Shown here: piece by piece, positions 32,596-44,639 of the stretch | Layout: every line of letters starts with the position of its first letter | Position numbering within the stretch: the stretch's first letter is position 1 | Assembly (NCBI GenBank): GCA_016648135.1 | Contig: JADDOH010002652.1 | Coordinates: forward strand, 1 to 64,000 | Reading direction: 5' to 3' | DNA length: 64,000 nt | Source: Agrypnia vestita | Taxonomy: Eukaryota; Arthropoda; Insecta; Trichoptera; Phryganeidae | Made by a program: the position numbers and the translations under genes | Notes under the pieces: generated by a model | The model's input: the letters and a program-made list of their open reading frames with translations, nothing else | Database searches by the model: none | Told to the model about the DNA's origin: nothing

Positions 32596-33750
32596 TATGT
32601 GTAGAGCACTGCTGGGAAAGATGTACCCTGAACACCGTGTAGTTGATTAATAACTTTGGGTCGACATTGCAATAACAACTTACTTCACGATACCTAGGAT
32701 AAAAGTGAGTTCGCAGGTATCCATGATTACTTACCTGGAAAGAAATCCTGACAGAAAATATATCCCTGTCAGACTATAATGTCAAGAAGAATTAATTTCG
32801 AAATAAATCTGTACCTCAAAACCAGACATTAAATATTTAAAGTGCTCTTTGTAATATATTCTTAAAATTTATTTTTGCAAAGTAATACGACCTTAAAAAT
32901 GTGTAAAAAATATCTTAGCAAGATTTCAAATTAATTTCCAGTAGGTGTACTCGTATTTTACACTACCTAAATCTAATGTTTAGCATTTCCTGCGTACGGA
33001 TCATATCGATTGAAATGAATTTACACATTAAATACGATGTGAGTGCGATAAATGTTCTTTAAAAATATTTTCTCGCTAGTAAACATGAAATCAAATAAAA
33101 TAATAATATTATTATATATACCTATGTATTATAGTAACATGTTTTATTTTCTTTAAAATATCGCCTGAATTTTTAAAAAATTACATTCGGTTTTGTTTCT
33201 TTCTCCTAAATGTTGTGTTTTATTTAATTAACTTTGTCTGTTTGTTTGCTGTGGTGGAATATTGTTATTGATTTTTCACCAACTTCCCAACTTGCTAGAA
33301 ATTTGAAACATTCAACATTTCCGTAAAGTGATTTTGGTAATTATTTCGATTAAAATTAATAATTAATAATTATTATTGAACATTATATGCCTACGAAGCT
33401 TCAAGATTCAACAATATTAGTATGAAAAAATGTTCCAATTTCAAATTTATTAATTTTAGTCGGCAGATTCAACTGCAAAATTAGGCGTCGGAGCAAAGTG
33501 TCAAATTCAATAAATTAGGTTATGTTGAATTTAGATCTAATACCTCAGGATAACTTTGGTTTAGATAAAAACGATTCGACAAAACATAATTTCAACATAA
33601 TTTATTATGCCACGGATTGAAAGAGTGTTAATATTTGGAATTCTATATGGGTGATATTAAAAAATCGATTACGAATGTATGCAAGGAAAACGTATAGAAG
33701 CATGTGTTAATTTTTTATTTATATATGTACTTGTTTCCAGTTATTAACAG

Positions 33751-33784
<34 letters not shown>

Positions 33785-34894
33785 TATATTATATATATAT
33801 ATAATATATACACAGTTACATTGATTTTATATTAGAATTATATTTCATATTTATTAAGGTAGTAAATAGTACTTGATTTGAGAATGTTAAATTAAATAAG
33901 GTTATTGCGGTCTCACTGAACTTGAACTTATAATAAGGCATCTATAGAAATTATCATAGTAATTTTCATAAAAAAAAATGTTAAAATGAAGAGTAATTTT
34001 GTATGTGCACAAAACTGCAGTGTATTAAGTTGTTACGTGAGATATATAACAAACTTGTTTACCGAGGCATTAATAATAATTTCATACTTCCTACAAAATA
34101 TTTAGAAAGGAGATCGCTGAATAGAGTTGCTATTCATAATAAATAAATGTGTATGATCTCAGCATCCGTTCGAGCTCGAGAAAAATCCCTTCGCTCTTAG
34201 AGGAAGTCATATCTCTCCAACAGAACGCTCACACGACCGAATCATGGCTAATCAAATGCAGGAAATTACAATCCGAAATTAAATGATTATAAGACAAATA
34301 TAGCCAGCTTCGTTCGCGTTATTTACGGGAATAATTGATTAATATATCATTGGTCGTTTTTCATTGTACATAATTTGTAAGAAGGTTCATTAATGTACAT
34401 AATTAAAATTATTACTCACAATTTGAAATGCTTTACGATGCAATTTGCATTTCTAGTTATATAATAAGGCAATTTAAATGTTTTTTTTTTAAATATTTAC
34501 CGCAAAAATATGCGGTTAGTCATTTTTAATAACTTCATTTCTAACTACTTAAATTTATTTATGAAAATCCACCGACTTCTGAAAATATTATTTCTTCATC
34601 AGTATGATTATAAAAAGTAATCCAAAACATACAATTATTATATTTCTTTAACAAAATTCAGATTATCAAATTTCAAAAGACAATGATGATTGACTTAACT
34701 TAGTACAGATTATCCATGATGATCATTAAATGATCTAAAAACCTGAAAAAAATTTACTTCAATGTTCACCTGTCGATATAAGTTAAGTAGCAACATATAA
34801 AAATATTATTAAACTCGCGTATAGGTAATAAAGTTATTGTTTTTCACCTAATTAAATGATCAGCATTTGAGATATTTGAATTATGAATAATACG
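32596..34894. other. AT-rich intergenic DNA
   Basis: A (TA)n tract of about 65 bp is at 33755-33820. 34150-34260 is slightly GC-richer (CCGTTCGAGCTCGAG). No gene recognised. Confidence 0.45.
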
Positions 34895-35065
34895 GAGTAG
34901 ATTGTTGGTGTAACCGTCATGACGCGACGCTCGCCTGGTGATCTGGTGGTCGGTGGTTCTAGCCCACATTTCCAGGACACCAGAAAGTTAATCCTTAATA
35001 GGATTAACTTTCTGGTGTTCTCATAATTCATAGCGACGTGAATTCCTTGTTCGCATCTCTTTTAA
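34895..35065 (+). mobile_element. SINE family 1 copy with internal inverted duplication
   Basis: tRNA-like head (CTCGCCTGGTGATCTGGTGG, GGTGGTTCTAGCCC) and tail (CCTTGTTCGCATCTCTTTT) fit the family. Between them ACACCAGAAAGTTAATCCT (34977-34995) is followed after 4 bases by its exact reverse complement (35000-35018), replacing part of the normal body. Confidence 0.75.
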
Positions 35066-35630
35066 AAAATTCATATATTTCAGAAATGAATGAATCATAC
35101 TTTTGATAATAATTGGGTATTTTTCATGAAGGTTAATGTTTTCTTTAATTGGATAATTTGCATTCATTAGAACTGTATAAAACCATGTAAAAATAACCAA
35201 AATACTATAATTATTTATCCAACGAAATTTAACCTCCAGTCCCTGTCATAAAAATATTTTCAAAATATTTTGATCATTAGTAGTATCATTTGACATTTCC
35301 CATACTGTCTTCCAGGCACGTGCACACGTCACATATATATATATTTTATGTAATATCATCGAAATTAAATATTTATGCAACAGAATATTATGATATATTA
35401 AAATGTGAATAATGTGATGATAGCGATAGAAATATTGCGAGATGTGTTTGTTTTATTTAATTTTTTCCAAAATATATATTTACATAAAAGTCATGCTTCA
35501 ATGTGTTAAGATGAGTTTCGGTATGTGTAGGGTGTGTGGAGAGGACTTGGTGAGAACATAACTAATTAAGCTAAGTATTTTTATTAAAGGTACGACATAT
35601 CTAGATTACTTTCACAATTTATAAAACTAC
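35066..35630. other. AT-rich stretch, nothing recognised
   Basis: ATATATATAT tracts near 35333. No gene recognised. Confidence 0.4.
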
Positions 35631-35631
35631 T

Positions 35632-36150
35632 AGCTGTGCCCGCGGGCTACGCACGCGTAGATTTTTAGTACACTGTTTGGATCGTCTTAGAACTTTCGCG
35701 AACCTTCTAGAACATTCTCCCTCCGGAACTTTCAAGAAATTTATTGAAGACACAGTACAGACACACACACACACTTCTAGACACACCGACACATTTCGCC
35801 ATTCAGTTTAGAATCTTATAGATCTTTCGGGAATTTTCTAGAACATTTTCCTTCCAGAACTTTCTAGAGCAGGTTTTTCCGGAACCTTCTAGACTCACCG
35901 ACACAGTCGGCGCGCCTATTTTGAAACAATCTGAAGCATTTGCGGCCTTTCAACAAAACAATGTGTTAGAAAGCACATTTTCGTCACCCACTCCCACCCA
36001 CGCAGAGCCACCCCCACCAAACTCGCATATTTTCGATGTGACACTAAGGGCTATCCACCACCATAACCACCGGTGGGTGGTTGTAGCTGGTTGTGGAGAA
36101 AACTGGCGGATAGGGAAACACGGGTTTCTTTATATATATATATATATATT
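35632..36150 (+). mobile_element. Dispersed repeat carrying heat-shock-element arrays
   Basis: It begins CTAGCTGTGCCCGCGGGCTA, a common start of arthropod interspersed repeats, then holds the HSE clusters (35695-35894), a short (CA)n run, a CCACC-rich segment, and a (TA)n tract at 36130-36149. The 84-codon frame at 35921-36175 is not convincing as a gene. Confidence 0.6.
35695..35894. promoter_or_regulatory. Clustered heat shock elements (TTC/GAA pentamer arrays)
   Basis: At 35695-35717 five perfect alternating pentamers occur in phase: TTC, GAA, TTC, GAA, TTC, each separated by 2 bases, the ideal binding array for heat-shock factor. Further runs: three units at 35726-35738, four at 35826-35843 plus a degenerate fifth, three at 35852-35864, three at 35877-35889. 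Two are followed by one-mismatch units. That is about 18 perfect units in 200 bp. Whether HSF binds or any gene responds is not shown. Confidence 0.7.
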
Positions 36151-36559
36151 GATTTATGGCATGGTTTATAGGTGAATTCATAGCGGCATTAGTTTTACGA
36201 CGAACGAATAGGGGTATTAAAATATATCGCTGTGAACAATTCAGCGCAGTCGATACTCCAATAAAATAAGTTTCTTGTAACTAGTCAAACGCCTTCTCTA
36301 ATTATTATATCACTGATGTAATGGCTGTAATAAAACTGTTAACGAAAAAAAATTCATCGAATAATAAACAAATATTTAATGTGCGATTAGTGAAAATTTT
36401 AATACACTGGATAGTGCGAATATAGAGTTTGAAACGGAAACTTATTTTTGCGCGATGATGTAAAATTAAAGGAAGGGTTTCGATTCGCTTTAGCGCTCGC
36501 AACTCATTCGCTATTGCAAAATTGATATGCCTCAGTGTTACCCGGGTATTAAAATTCAA

Positions 36560-36990
36560 TTATTCACGCTGGTAACAATGAAGGAGGAGTCACGACTCGC
36601 GGCCATCCCCGTCACTTCCAAAACGACCGATGTAAAAACGGACGCATCGTTAATTTGAGCTCTTGCGCCCTCGGCCGCACGCGATGATTTTCAATCTGAG
36701 AATGTGACGTTAATTTGCCGCGACGGCGATATCAAAGTTGCAGATTGCTAAAGATTGTGGAAGGGCGGGCTGGTCCGCGGGTCAAGCGGCCCGCTCGTTG
36801 AATGTGGGCCCGGAGACCTGTGAACTAGCTGATCCCGACTGTTAAGTCAACGGAGAATGATTCAACATTTTCAGGCCTTTAGCGAGGATTTTCCATTATC
36901 GGATCGCCGAGATAAAATCGAGCTTTCGAATTATCCGTGGATAATTGCGAGCTTTCGGTATTTCATATAACAGGATTCGTAATGACAAAG
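36560..36990. promoter_or_regulatory. GC-richer island (candidate regulatory DNA)
   Basis: About 430 bp with TTTGCCGCGACGGCGATATC, GGTCCGCGGGTCAAGCGGCC and CGGATCGCCGAGATAAAAT. No coding frame or repeat relatives in the window. It is the longest and most GC-rich island here. Inference only. Confidence 0.3.
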
Positions 36991-37299
36991 AAAAAAAGCC
37001 ATTCGTTTACAAAATCGTAAGAATTTTATTTATTTTAGACACACAGACAGTGAATAAAAAAAATTTACGCATTTACGCGCGACAGAAGTTCAACTTAAAT
37101 TGAATTTGATGTTAGATAACGAAATAAAAAAAATATGATCTCCCAGATACGTCTGTAATTATAATATAATAATTTGTTGACACTCGAATACAAATGATAA
37201 TAAAACCGATCACAAAGTAATCTTCTAATAAATCTAAGTTGTTTAAAAATTTGATATGCCTATCTGTAATTAAAAATTAAGCGGTAAATTTATTTAACA

Positions 37300-37640
37300 A
37301 TATTATTATATATGTTCTGAGATCACAATTACTTGATTTTGTCCACAGAAGGATAATTGTTAATTAAGATAATTATAGAATAATAGAATCTCACACAGAC
37401 GAAGCTATTTATTTGGGAAAAGGGTATGAAAGTCTTTATAGGGTGACCCAGGGCTTATGGCCTGTATGAGCTTAAGCTTAATTAATAAGCTAAATAAATA
37501 AGCTTAAGCATACTTAAGCCAGCTCTTACAAGTCATAAACCCTGGGCCATTCTAAAAAGACTTCCACGACATACACCTTTCCCATACAATAGCTTCGACT
37601 CTGTGACACTCCTATAATTTAACTTAGTCAAATTTATTAT
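37300..37640. mobile_element. Family 3 repeat, head-to-head foldback, copy 4
   Basis: The left arm carries TATGTTCTGAGATCACAAT, TCACACAGACGAAGCTA and CCCAGGGCTTATGGCCTG. The right arm is its inverse: CATAAACCCTGGGCC, AGACTTCCACG, ATAGCTTCGACTCTGTGAC. The centre (37470-37520) is a further AAGCTTA palindromic stretch. The usual right half of the element is absent. Confidence 0.75.
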
Positions 37641-40600
37641 TTATCATTATTAAGTATTAAGTGTATAGTATAATTTATCTTAGTCAAATTTGCTATTAAT
37701 AGTTATTAAGTAGTAAGTGTATATTGTTTGATATCTTCTTCTACCAGAATGCATTTGCTGCTTGCGGACTTGCCATTTTTTTTTATTATATTTGTAATTA
37801 CTCTGCTTATATGTGTCAAGAATATAAATAAATAAATATTAAAAAATAAATTTAATTAAAAGATAATTCTGTCAGCTTGGGTAGTTGAGGCTATTTTTTA
37901 AACTTGTAACTAGGCATAGCCATATTTGCTTATAGTCATTGCATATAGTCAAAGTAACATACCTCAGCCGCTTCATTTTAAATACAATCTTCTTAGTTGC
38001 AGACGCACTCGCATATACATACGACATTATGTCGTATGAGGATAGTCTCATTATATCCTCATATAACTATCATCATGACTTCCACCAATTCATCTATTCA
38101 TTAACGATTTTTTCTTTGTTTATTTAATATATTTTTTATTACAGGCATCTTGAAATTTACAGTTAAAAAAAAACAATGATTTTGTTTTCATAGATGTCAT
38201 TTCACACAATACATATACGAATATGAAGTGAATAAGAAAGATGCATCGTAGTCCTTTAAAAAATACCAAAACACGTATGTATCTGCAACGACATATTGTA
38301 AGAAAATGAAAAAGTTGTATAGGTATATATGCCAATTGATCATTTTAAAATAATAAAATCAAAACAGTTTTAGAATTTGTCAAAATGATTTAGAATTTAG
38401 AATATTGCTGATCGACATCACGGTTTATAAGTAGCAGGCAGTGGGAACATTGAAGCATGACTTTTTTATAAACGTATATTTTGAAAAAAAAAAATAGAAA
38501 TCAAATATTTATGCTACAGATTTTTATGATATATAAAAATATAACAATTGTGATAGAAATATTACGAAATATATGTTGTATTCCGTTTTTTTTTCCAAAT
38601 AATTGGTTATGTAAAAGTCATGCTGCGATGTTTCCACTACATGTCCTTGATAAGTAGATACTTGTTACGAGTCAATAATTTATAAAAATTGTATTAATGA
38701 ATTAATGCATGTATTTAAAAAACAGTGATTAATAAAATAAATCATTAGCGTTAAAATATGCATGAAGGGCAAAAAAGTTTTCAGCTCTAGTAATAGAAAT
38801 AAATTGTGTATAAATATTTTATAATTTTTTGATGATTCCAATTTTAATTATTTATCGAAAAAAAATACAACATTCATTTCGAATGCAAAAACATTTTTTT
38901 TTTAAATAGAAACACTTTTCTTTCAGAAATGTGGCGTTGGCAAATAAACATAATAAAAATAAACAAAATATGTATGCAGTCATTTGTCACATCAAAAAAT
39001 GTTAATTATTTTGCTATTGTTAAATAACTAATTAAGATTTTTTAATTTATTATTTCTAGAATACTGCTTTTATGAACTCTCTTCTTTAAGAAGGATATAT
39101 AAAACCTACGCAGCGATATGGTGCATTAGTTAATCTATGATGTCTAAAGGTTTAATTAATTTAATAAAAGATAACATTTTAGATGCACTTATTTTGGATA
39201 GCATTTATTGGGAAATTTCTAGTCATAAACATGTGTAATATTTATTGAAGTCTGTCTAGTTGTCGCGTTAAGAATGTAATTAAATTACATTAGAGTCAAA
39301 CAGGTGTTACTACCTTTCAAAAGGTGTGCCAGTGTAAGATTCAAATACAGATTTATACATAATGGATGTTAAAAAGTAATACTATTCGTTGGCTTTCGTG
39401 TTCATTAATAGTACCAGGAATGGATTTCCATTTCCACCCCGCCCACGTCTAATTCCGAATATTAATAGCACCGCTGGAGATATTTAAAACACATGTCAAA
39501 CTATCGAATAAATTATGGCTCCACTTCACAAATACATCGTCCAGTAAATTACAAGTTGCAGGTATGATATATTTATTTATTTATAAAATGTTTCATTTGA
39601 GACGTTTACAGGATTACAAGGCAAGGATGTTTACAAGGTTTAGAAGGTGAACTGGGCATTTTATACATTTTTCAAGAAGTTTTATTTATTCATTTTTTCC
39701 GAAATGTTGGCAATATACAATAAATTTATGTTTCATTTGATAATCCTTAGAAATTTTCATTTTCTTATTAAATTTATTTGATGTGCTTTTTGAACTAGCG
39801 GTAAGGCATCTATTTAGTGTTAAAAAGTAAATCCTATTACTCAACTCATTTTTTTACAGTAGTTTGAACTTTTGTACCTTTTTGAACATGAATATTAAAA
39901 CCACACTTTTATTAATCTGATGTATTATTTCTTAGTATGTTAATCTGAAAGGCATCCTAACTTGATTGATTATGAAAAGCTTTAAAACTAAGAATATAAT
40001 TAATTAAACTTAAAATATTAATTTATTAATTTACAGAGATTTCACTTCTTTCTAATCTACAGAAAAATTATTATGAATGTGGTTTAATTTGGGTACATAC
40101 ATAATTTGAATTATATTTTTTTCAAAACACGGATATCAAGTAGATTACTAAATTTCGGTGCAATAATGTAATTTTTAAGATAAATCATTGTAGCTCTCGT
40201 AGAAATGTATGAAATTTAAATTTATTTCCTACTTTCGTTGTATATTTTTTTATGGTGCATATATGACGTATATTCACTCACCTCACTAGACAAAGCTCGT
40301 ACTGGGTGTATCCCAGTATACAGTTATTATTAAAATAATATAATCTTAATTAAAAGTATACATTAAGCAGCGTGGTAAAGATGTTATATTATTTTATTTC
40401 ATAATTTTATTTACAAAATCTAAAAAAAAATCCAGACACATGACTCATCTTATCGGACGCTTTTATATAGATTCATTAATGCACTGACTTATAAAAATTA
40501 CCCAAATATCAGAAATTACGATTTTTAAAGAACTGAAATTGTTCCTTGGATGATGAGTTGGTTTAGGCTATTTTTTTTAAAATTTTATTTTCATTTATTG

Positions 40601-40935
40601 GTTTTCTTACAGCCATATAATTAATCAATCTTGAAAAAAAACAATAATTGAGCCCTTGCCCGGAATAACGTTGTATCCAACAATACTCTCATTCCGAGAA
40701 AAATTGAAAAAACGAAACCAGTTACAATTTATTACATTTTATATTTTAAATATAACAAAAATATAATTCTTAACTAATCTCAATATAAAATAGGGGGATA
40801 AGTCAATTAAATTTGAATCTATTGTAAAAAAACATGCTGAATCAGTGGAAAAACGTTGTATATGAAATTTTCACAAACAACGTTATTCCGCAAAATTGAT
40901 TTTTTTGTTCTGCTTTACTTGATAATGCCTTTTAA
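37641..40935. other. Over 3 kb of AT-rich DNA, nothing recognised
   Basis: Several frames of 60-70 codons occur but are AT-rich low-complexity chance frames. A TCGTATG dyad near 38018-38040 and poly-A/poly-T tracts are the only local structures seen. Confidence 0.5.
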
Positions 40936-40939
40936 AAGC

Positions 40940-41850
40940 AGCTGTGCTCATCTAACATAAATTCACAAATGTCATCGAGGTCCTTGAGCTTAACAGTCTT
41001 ATTGGCAGTAGATTGGAATACATTGAAGTTAGTTCCAGGCTCCCTAACTGCATGATTTTTTTCCAAACGGTAGCCAATCCTGCCCTCCTTCCAGAAATAG
41101 TTGGTAGAAAGCTATAGGAGGTCCATATTTTGGTATTACTATATTTTGGCCCTCTCATAATATGTCCGAGATATTCAAGATTTCTTATCTCGATAGTTCG
41201 CAGCACTTCTCTTTTTCCATACGCCGGAGGATTTCATCATTCGTCACTGTATCCACACAGGAAACTTTCAATTTGTCCATAGATCCACATTTCAAAGACC
41301 TCGACATTGCGGATTACTTCATGGTTAAGTGTCTATGTCTCCACCCCATATAAGGGAACGGTAAAAATATAACACCGAACCATACGCATTCTATGCGTAT
41401 GGTTCGGTGTTATATTTAGGTTTAGGTCACGATTAGAAAATAACGGTCGCATTCTGAGAAACTACTTCTTACCATCTCTATTCGCTTATTTTACTTCTAG
41501 AGATGGATCCCAGTTCCCATTCACCCATGCACCTAAGTACTCGTATTGCGTGACTATTCCTATTAGTTCGTTTTTTATGGTTACTTTTGGCGTTGGAAGT
41601 GATCTTTTTGATGCTATTAACAATTTTGTTTTGCGAGTGTTCATCTTCAGGCCACACTTTTTACTTGCTTCATTCGCGTATTTTACTAGTGTTTGAAGGT
41701 CTTGGGCATTGACTGCAAATAGTACTGTATCATGCGCAAATCTTATATTATTTAATGGTTTTCCATTTACCAATATTCCTAGAAGAGTGTCATCTAGGGC
41801 TTCCTTAAATATTGTCCCGGAGTATAGATTAAAAAGTATTATTAAGGATT
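40940..41850 (-). pseudogene. LINE reverse transcriptase end and C-terminal domain, degraded
   Basis: On the minus strand: about 41850-41775 ILFNLYSGTIFKEALDD; 41773-41486 VNGKPLNNIRFAHDTVLFA (the catalytic YADD is FAHD here), KYANEASKKCGLKMNTRKTK, and YEYLGAWVNGNW; then 41440-41400 LFSNRDLNLN, a local inverted duplication, PLYGVET, VEVFEMWIYG; and 41206-41130 LRTIEIRNLEYLGHIMRG. The order matches non-LTR retrotransposons of the same broad type as 20835-21340. Loss of a catalytic Asp, stops and frameshifts show it is dead. Confidence 0.88.
41365..41417. repeat. Perfect 24-bp inverted duplication inside the LINE
   Basis: Arms 41365-41388 and 41394-41417 around a 5-base loop. One arm is the expected LINE sequence (region encoding MVRCYI); the other is its exact reverse copy, so it looks like a local template-switch event rather than an ancestral hairpin. 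Confidence 0.85.
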
Positions 41851-42562
41851 ATTAATTAAACGCACCATTTTTTACAAAAAAAAAACCAGCGAAACGCATG
41901 TATGTAAGAGATAAAAAAGAATAATGAAATTTAGAAAACAGTAATATGTATTATCATTGACTTCGGTCTGAATATTGATTTCAGGCTGAACGTGACATCG
42001 ATATTCTCCTGCATACTAGCAACAACTTATGCGCCTCTTGAAATATCGATAAATCAAATTATACGAACATTCAACAGCGAAATATGAAGAATTTACAAGG
42101 CGGAAGTATGCACTCGTTCGAGGAAAACACGATGTTACAATATTTAACGTTGGTAATAGAAATGTAGGTATTCACAGGGATTTACATTTGTTTCCTTTTC
42201 AATTTTAATGTAGAATATATTTATTTAGTGGGTGCTTCAATAAAATTTGTTGATGGAAAATAAATATTTTTAGATATTTTGTACATTTCTCATGTGTTTA
42301 ATTTTCACATTCTATGTGAGTATCCTAACGGCTTGCTATTTTTACAATAGACTGTCTCAAGTTTCTCCTGTTAATGTGGTTGTAATAAGCTTACCTAATT
42401 ATTATAGAACTGAACATAAGATATTTGTAAAAGATATACAGCATTGAATGTTAAGACTTCCGCCTGTTAATCGAAAGAAATTTATTCATATTTTATTTTA
42501 TTGAATATATTGTCCCATGGTCATGGCTGCGGGAGGCAAATGAAAACACTGGAAATGAATTA
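41851..42562. other. AT-rich stretch, nothing recognised
   Basis: No gene or repeat noticed. Confidence 0.4.
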
Positions 42563-42653
42563 GCCATTTATTAATTAATTATTAAATGAACAACATTATT
42601 TTACACGAATTAAACTTAATGCTTTTCTTTAAATCACATTGTTTCGTAATATA

Positions 42654-42812
42654 TTATAAGTATTTGAACCCTTTATTATCGCTGGGTAACACCATATTTA
42701 TCACTTGCAGAACATTCAATTCTTGCACGTAGAAGTAGCACTTATTTATTTCGCCATTTAGGCAAGTACTCGCCCGATTATTCCATTCGATATCTGTCGC
42801 TTCGCAATTCAT
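42654..42812 (-). CDS. Candidate small gene, 52 codons, with TATA box and poly(A) signal
   Basis: Minus-strand ATG at 42812-42810 starts a frame to 42654 reading MNCEATDIEWNNRASTCLNG, then EINKCYFYVQELNVLQVINM and a polar end. Upstream on the same strand is a perfect TATAAATAG (42905-42897) and, about 50 bp further, an initiator-like TCAGTG (42852-42847). An AATAAA lies at 42572-42567, about 80 bases after the stop. Three cysteines, no signal peptide or membrane segment. The same signals could come from a solo LTR. No family recognised. Confidence 0.3.
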   Translation of the reverse strand: MNCEATDIEWNNRASTCLNGEINKCYFYVQELNVLQVINMVLPSDNKGFKYL

Positions 42813-42896
42813 GACTAGGCACACCTGGCCGTTGTCCACGACTTAGCACTGAACGATCTGTCAAAACAAGAGTCTCCGCGGCGGCCTAGATCCGCT

Positions 42897-42905
42897 CTAT
42901 TTATA
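42897..42905 (-). promoter_or_regulatory. TATA box (TATAAATAG)
   Basis: Exact strong TATA sequence in a locally GC-rich context (GCGGATCTAGGCCGCCGCGG just downstream), placed in front of the 52-codon frame on the minus strand. Confidence 0.45.
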
Positions 42906-42910
42906 CCCAA

Positions 42911-43418
42911 AAGCTGGATTATCGAACCTCCTAGATTATTCGAGTGTTTAGGAAAAGGTTCCCGTCGCTTCTAGGCTAGGGATTCGGATAGTGCGCAATG
43001 TGAATATTTTTTCATACCAGATAAATATTGTATGCAAGGATGATATGATACACATTTCAGAAAAATTACGTCGTGCTCAAAGAGAGCGGAGCGAGCTGTC
43101 GTTTTCTATCATTTATAGTCGATTTTTAACGTCACAATTGTACAATTGTAATGCGGGCAATGCACTTAGCCATTCCCACTGTCCCTTTCGCTGTTGTATT
43201 TACTTCCCAAAATATTTGCGTGGTAGCGTCGAAGGCGGTGAGTTCTTACATTGCCGCTTTATACTTACTTCGCATTTGACCTATGAAATTTGTATGAAAT
43301 ATATTAATATTAAAGTATAATCATTAAATACATTGCCTAAAATTAGCGTAGACTCTGAATTGATTGCCTTTCGAGTTATTTAATATATAAAATATATTAA
43401 AAAATGATAATTTTTTTT
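42911..43418. other. Intergenic; 109-codon plus-strand frame unsupported
   Basis: The frame 42991-43320 diverges from the small gene candidate. It has a charged middle (KLRRAQRERSELSF) and several cysteines but no recognisable family, and its start codon context cannot be judged. Probably chance. Confidence 0.2.
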
Positions 43419-43840
43419 CTTTCACTATTTTTTTATAACGATTAGAACGTTTTCAATGCTAACGCATCATCTTCAGTGATGTTACTAATACTAAACTTAA
43501 GGCTAAAGGACGGCGTGAGGAGTGGGATGGAGATTAAGAAGTCCGGTGGGTATGTAAACATGTCCATTAGTCGCAGAAGAGGGGACGTAATAGATGGAGT
43601 TTGAATATTGATTACATTTTTATTACTTTTAATCGTTAAAGTATAATAGTAACAAAAGTGTAATCAATATTCAAACTACATCTATTACGTCTCCTCTTCT
43701 GCGTTTAATAACCACGCCTACATACCCACCGGACTCTAATCTTCACTCCACTCCTCACGCCGTCCTTAGTTTAGTAATAGTACTAAAAATGACGCGTTAG
43801 CATCGAAAACGTTCTAATCGTTATAAACAAATAGTGAAAG
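43419..43840. mobile_element. Large palindromic foldback element, 422 bp, with hammerhead-like modules
   Basis: Arms of about 200 bp run from CTTTCACTAT (43419) to ATAGTGAAAG (43840), meeting near 43640. Paired blocks include GACGGCGTGAGGAGTGG / CCACTCCTCACGCCGTC and ATTGATTACA / TGTAATCAAT. Each arm contains GAA followed by the self-complementary AACGTT and C (43454-43445 on minus; 43805-43814 on plus). In the left arm this is preceded by CTGAAGA and a short ATGC-GTTA-GCAT hairpin. No coding. Confidence 0.85.
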
Positions 43841-44305
43841 TAAGCAAAGCTACACAAGAAAATTTCTAAAAATCTGTCTAATATCTGTATATTGACAGTT
43901 GTCAAAGCTCGCGCTGTCGGTCCTGTGACTTCCGCACAACGGCAGTAACGGTAGGAGCATGTCAGCGCGAGTGACGTGTTTACATACTCGCGTTGCCCAT
44001 ATTCGTGCTCACTTCCCTGCCCACCGCCACGGAGGTGGGCCAAGTGTAAAGCTTATCCATTTTTGTATGACGAGCAGAACGACTGATTTACTGAACATTT
44101 TTTTTAATGAGACACCAACAGAACACTGGGTACAAACTACATGAAAAACAATACATTGTTATTTAAAATTCAGACCACTATCTTAATTAATTATAAGTAT
44201 CTTCGGCCTGCTCTAGCAACATGCATATATATTTGGTGTGTATCAGTGTAGTGTGATCATGTAAGAATATGTAAATAAATAGTTGATTTTATTTGTTCTA
44301 TGGGT
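43841..44305. other. Partly GC-rich spacer
   Basis: 43905-44050 is GC-richer (GCTCGCGCTGTCGGTCC; CCCACCGCCACGGAGGTGGG), with opposite-strand frames of 86 and 61 codons that look like GC by-products. Confidence 0.3.
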
Positions 44306-44590
44306 TCAGGTTACTGTTAAGAAAATTGATGTTGCGTGAGAGCGCTTTTTCAATGATGATAGGGTATCTGCAAGAATATCAGCATCAATGTTAGGGTCAG
44401 CATAATACATATTGTATGTACGACACATTATTGTGATGAAAGAAAAATAACCAACATTAAGATGTTGACTTATTCTAAAGAACTCAGGGTTTCTGGTACG
44501 CGGTTCGACGTGCAAATTGATGTCAGATAAAGAAAGAGAATCAACAGTTAGTTGTATAATAAGGTAAGGTATTCCAAGATACTTACACAT
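44306..44590 (-). mobile_element. Probable LINE C-terminal domain fragment
   Basis: A 94-codon minus-strand frame reads SLSDINLHVEPRTRNPEFFR, MCRTYNMYYADPNIDADI, LADTLSSLKKR. The 'INLHV.PR.TR....F ... R....YN ... D.D.....L..+K' spacing fits the very end of CR1/jockey-like LINE polyproteins, as in the clearer example at 16120-16579. A stop-free frame makes it younger or lucky. Confidence 0.5.
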
Positions 44591-44639
44591 ATTAGTGATA
44601 TAAAGATAATATTTAGGCTGAAATTTTTTAATCTTCTTA

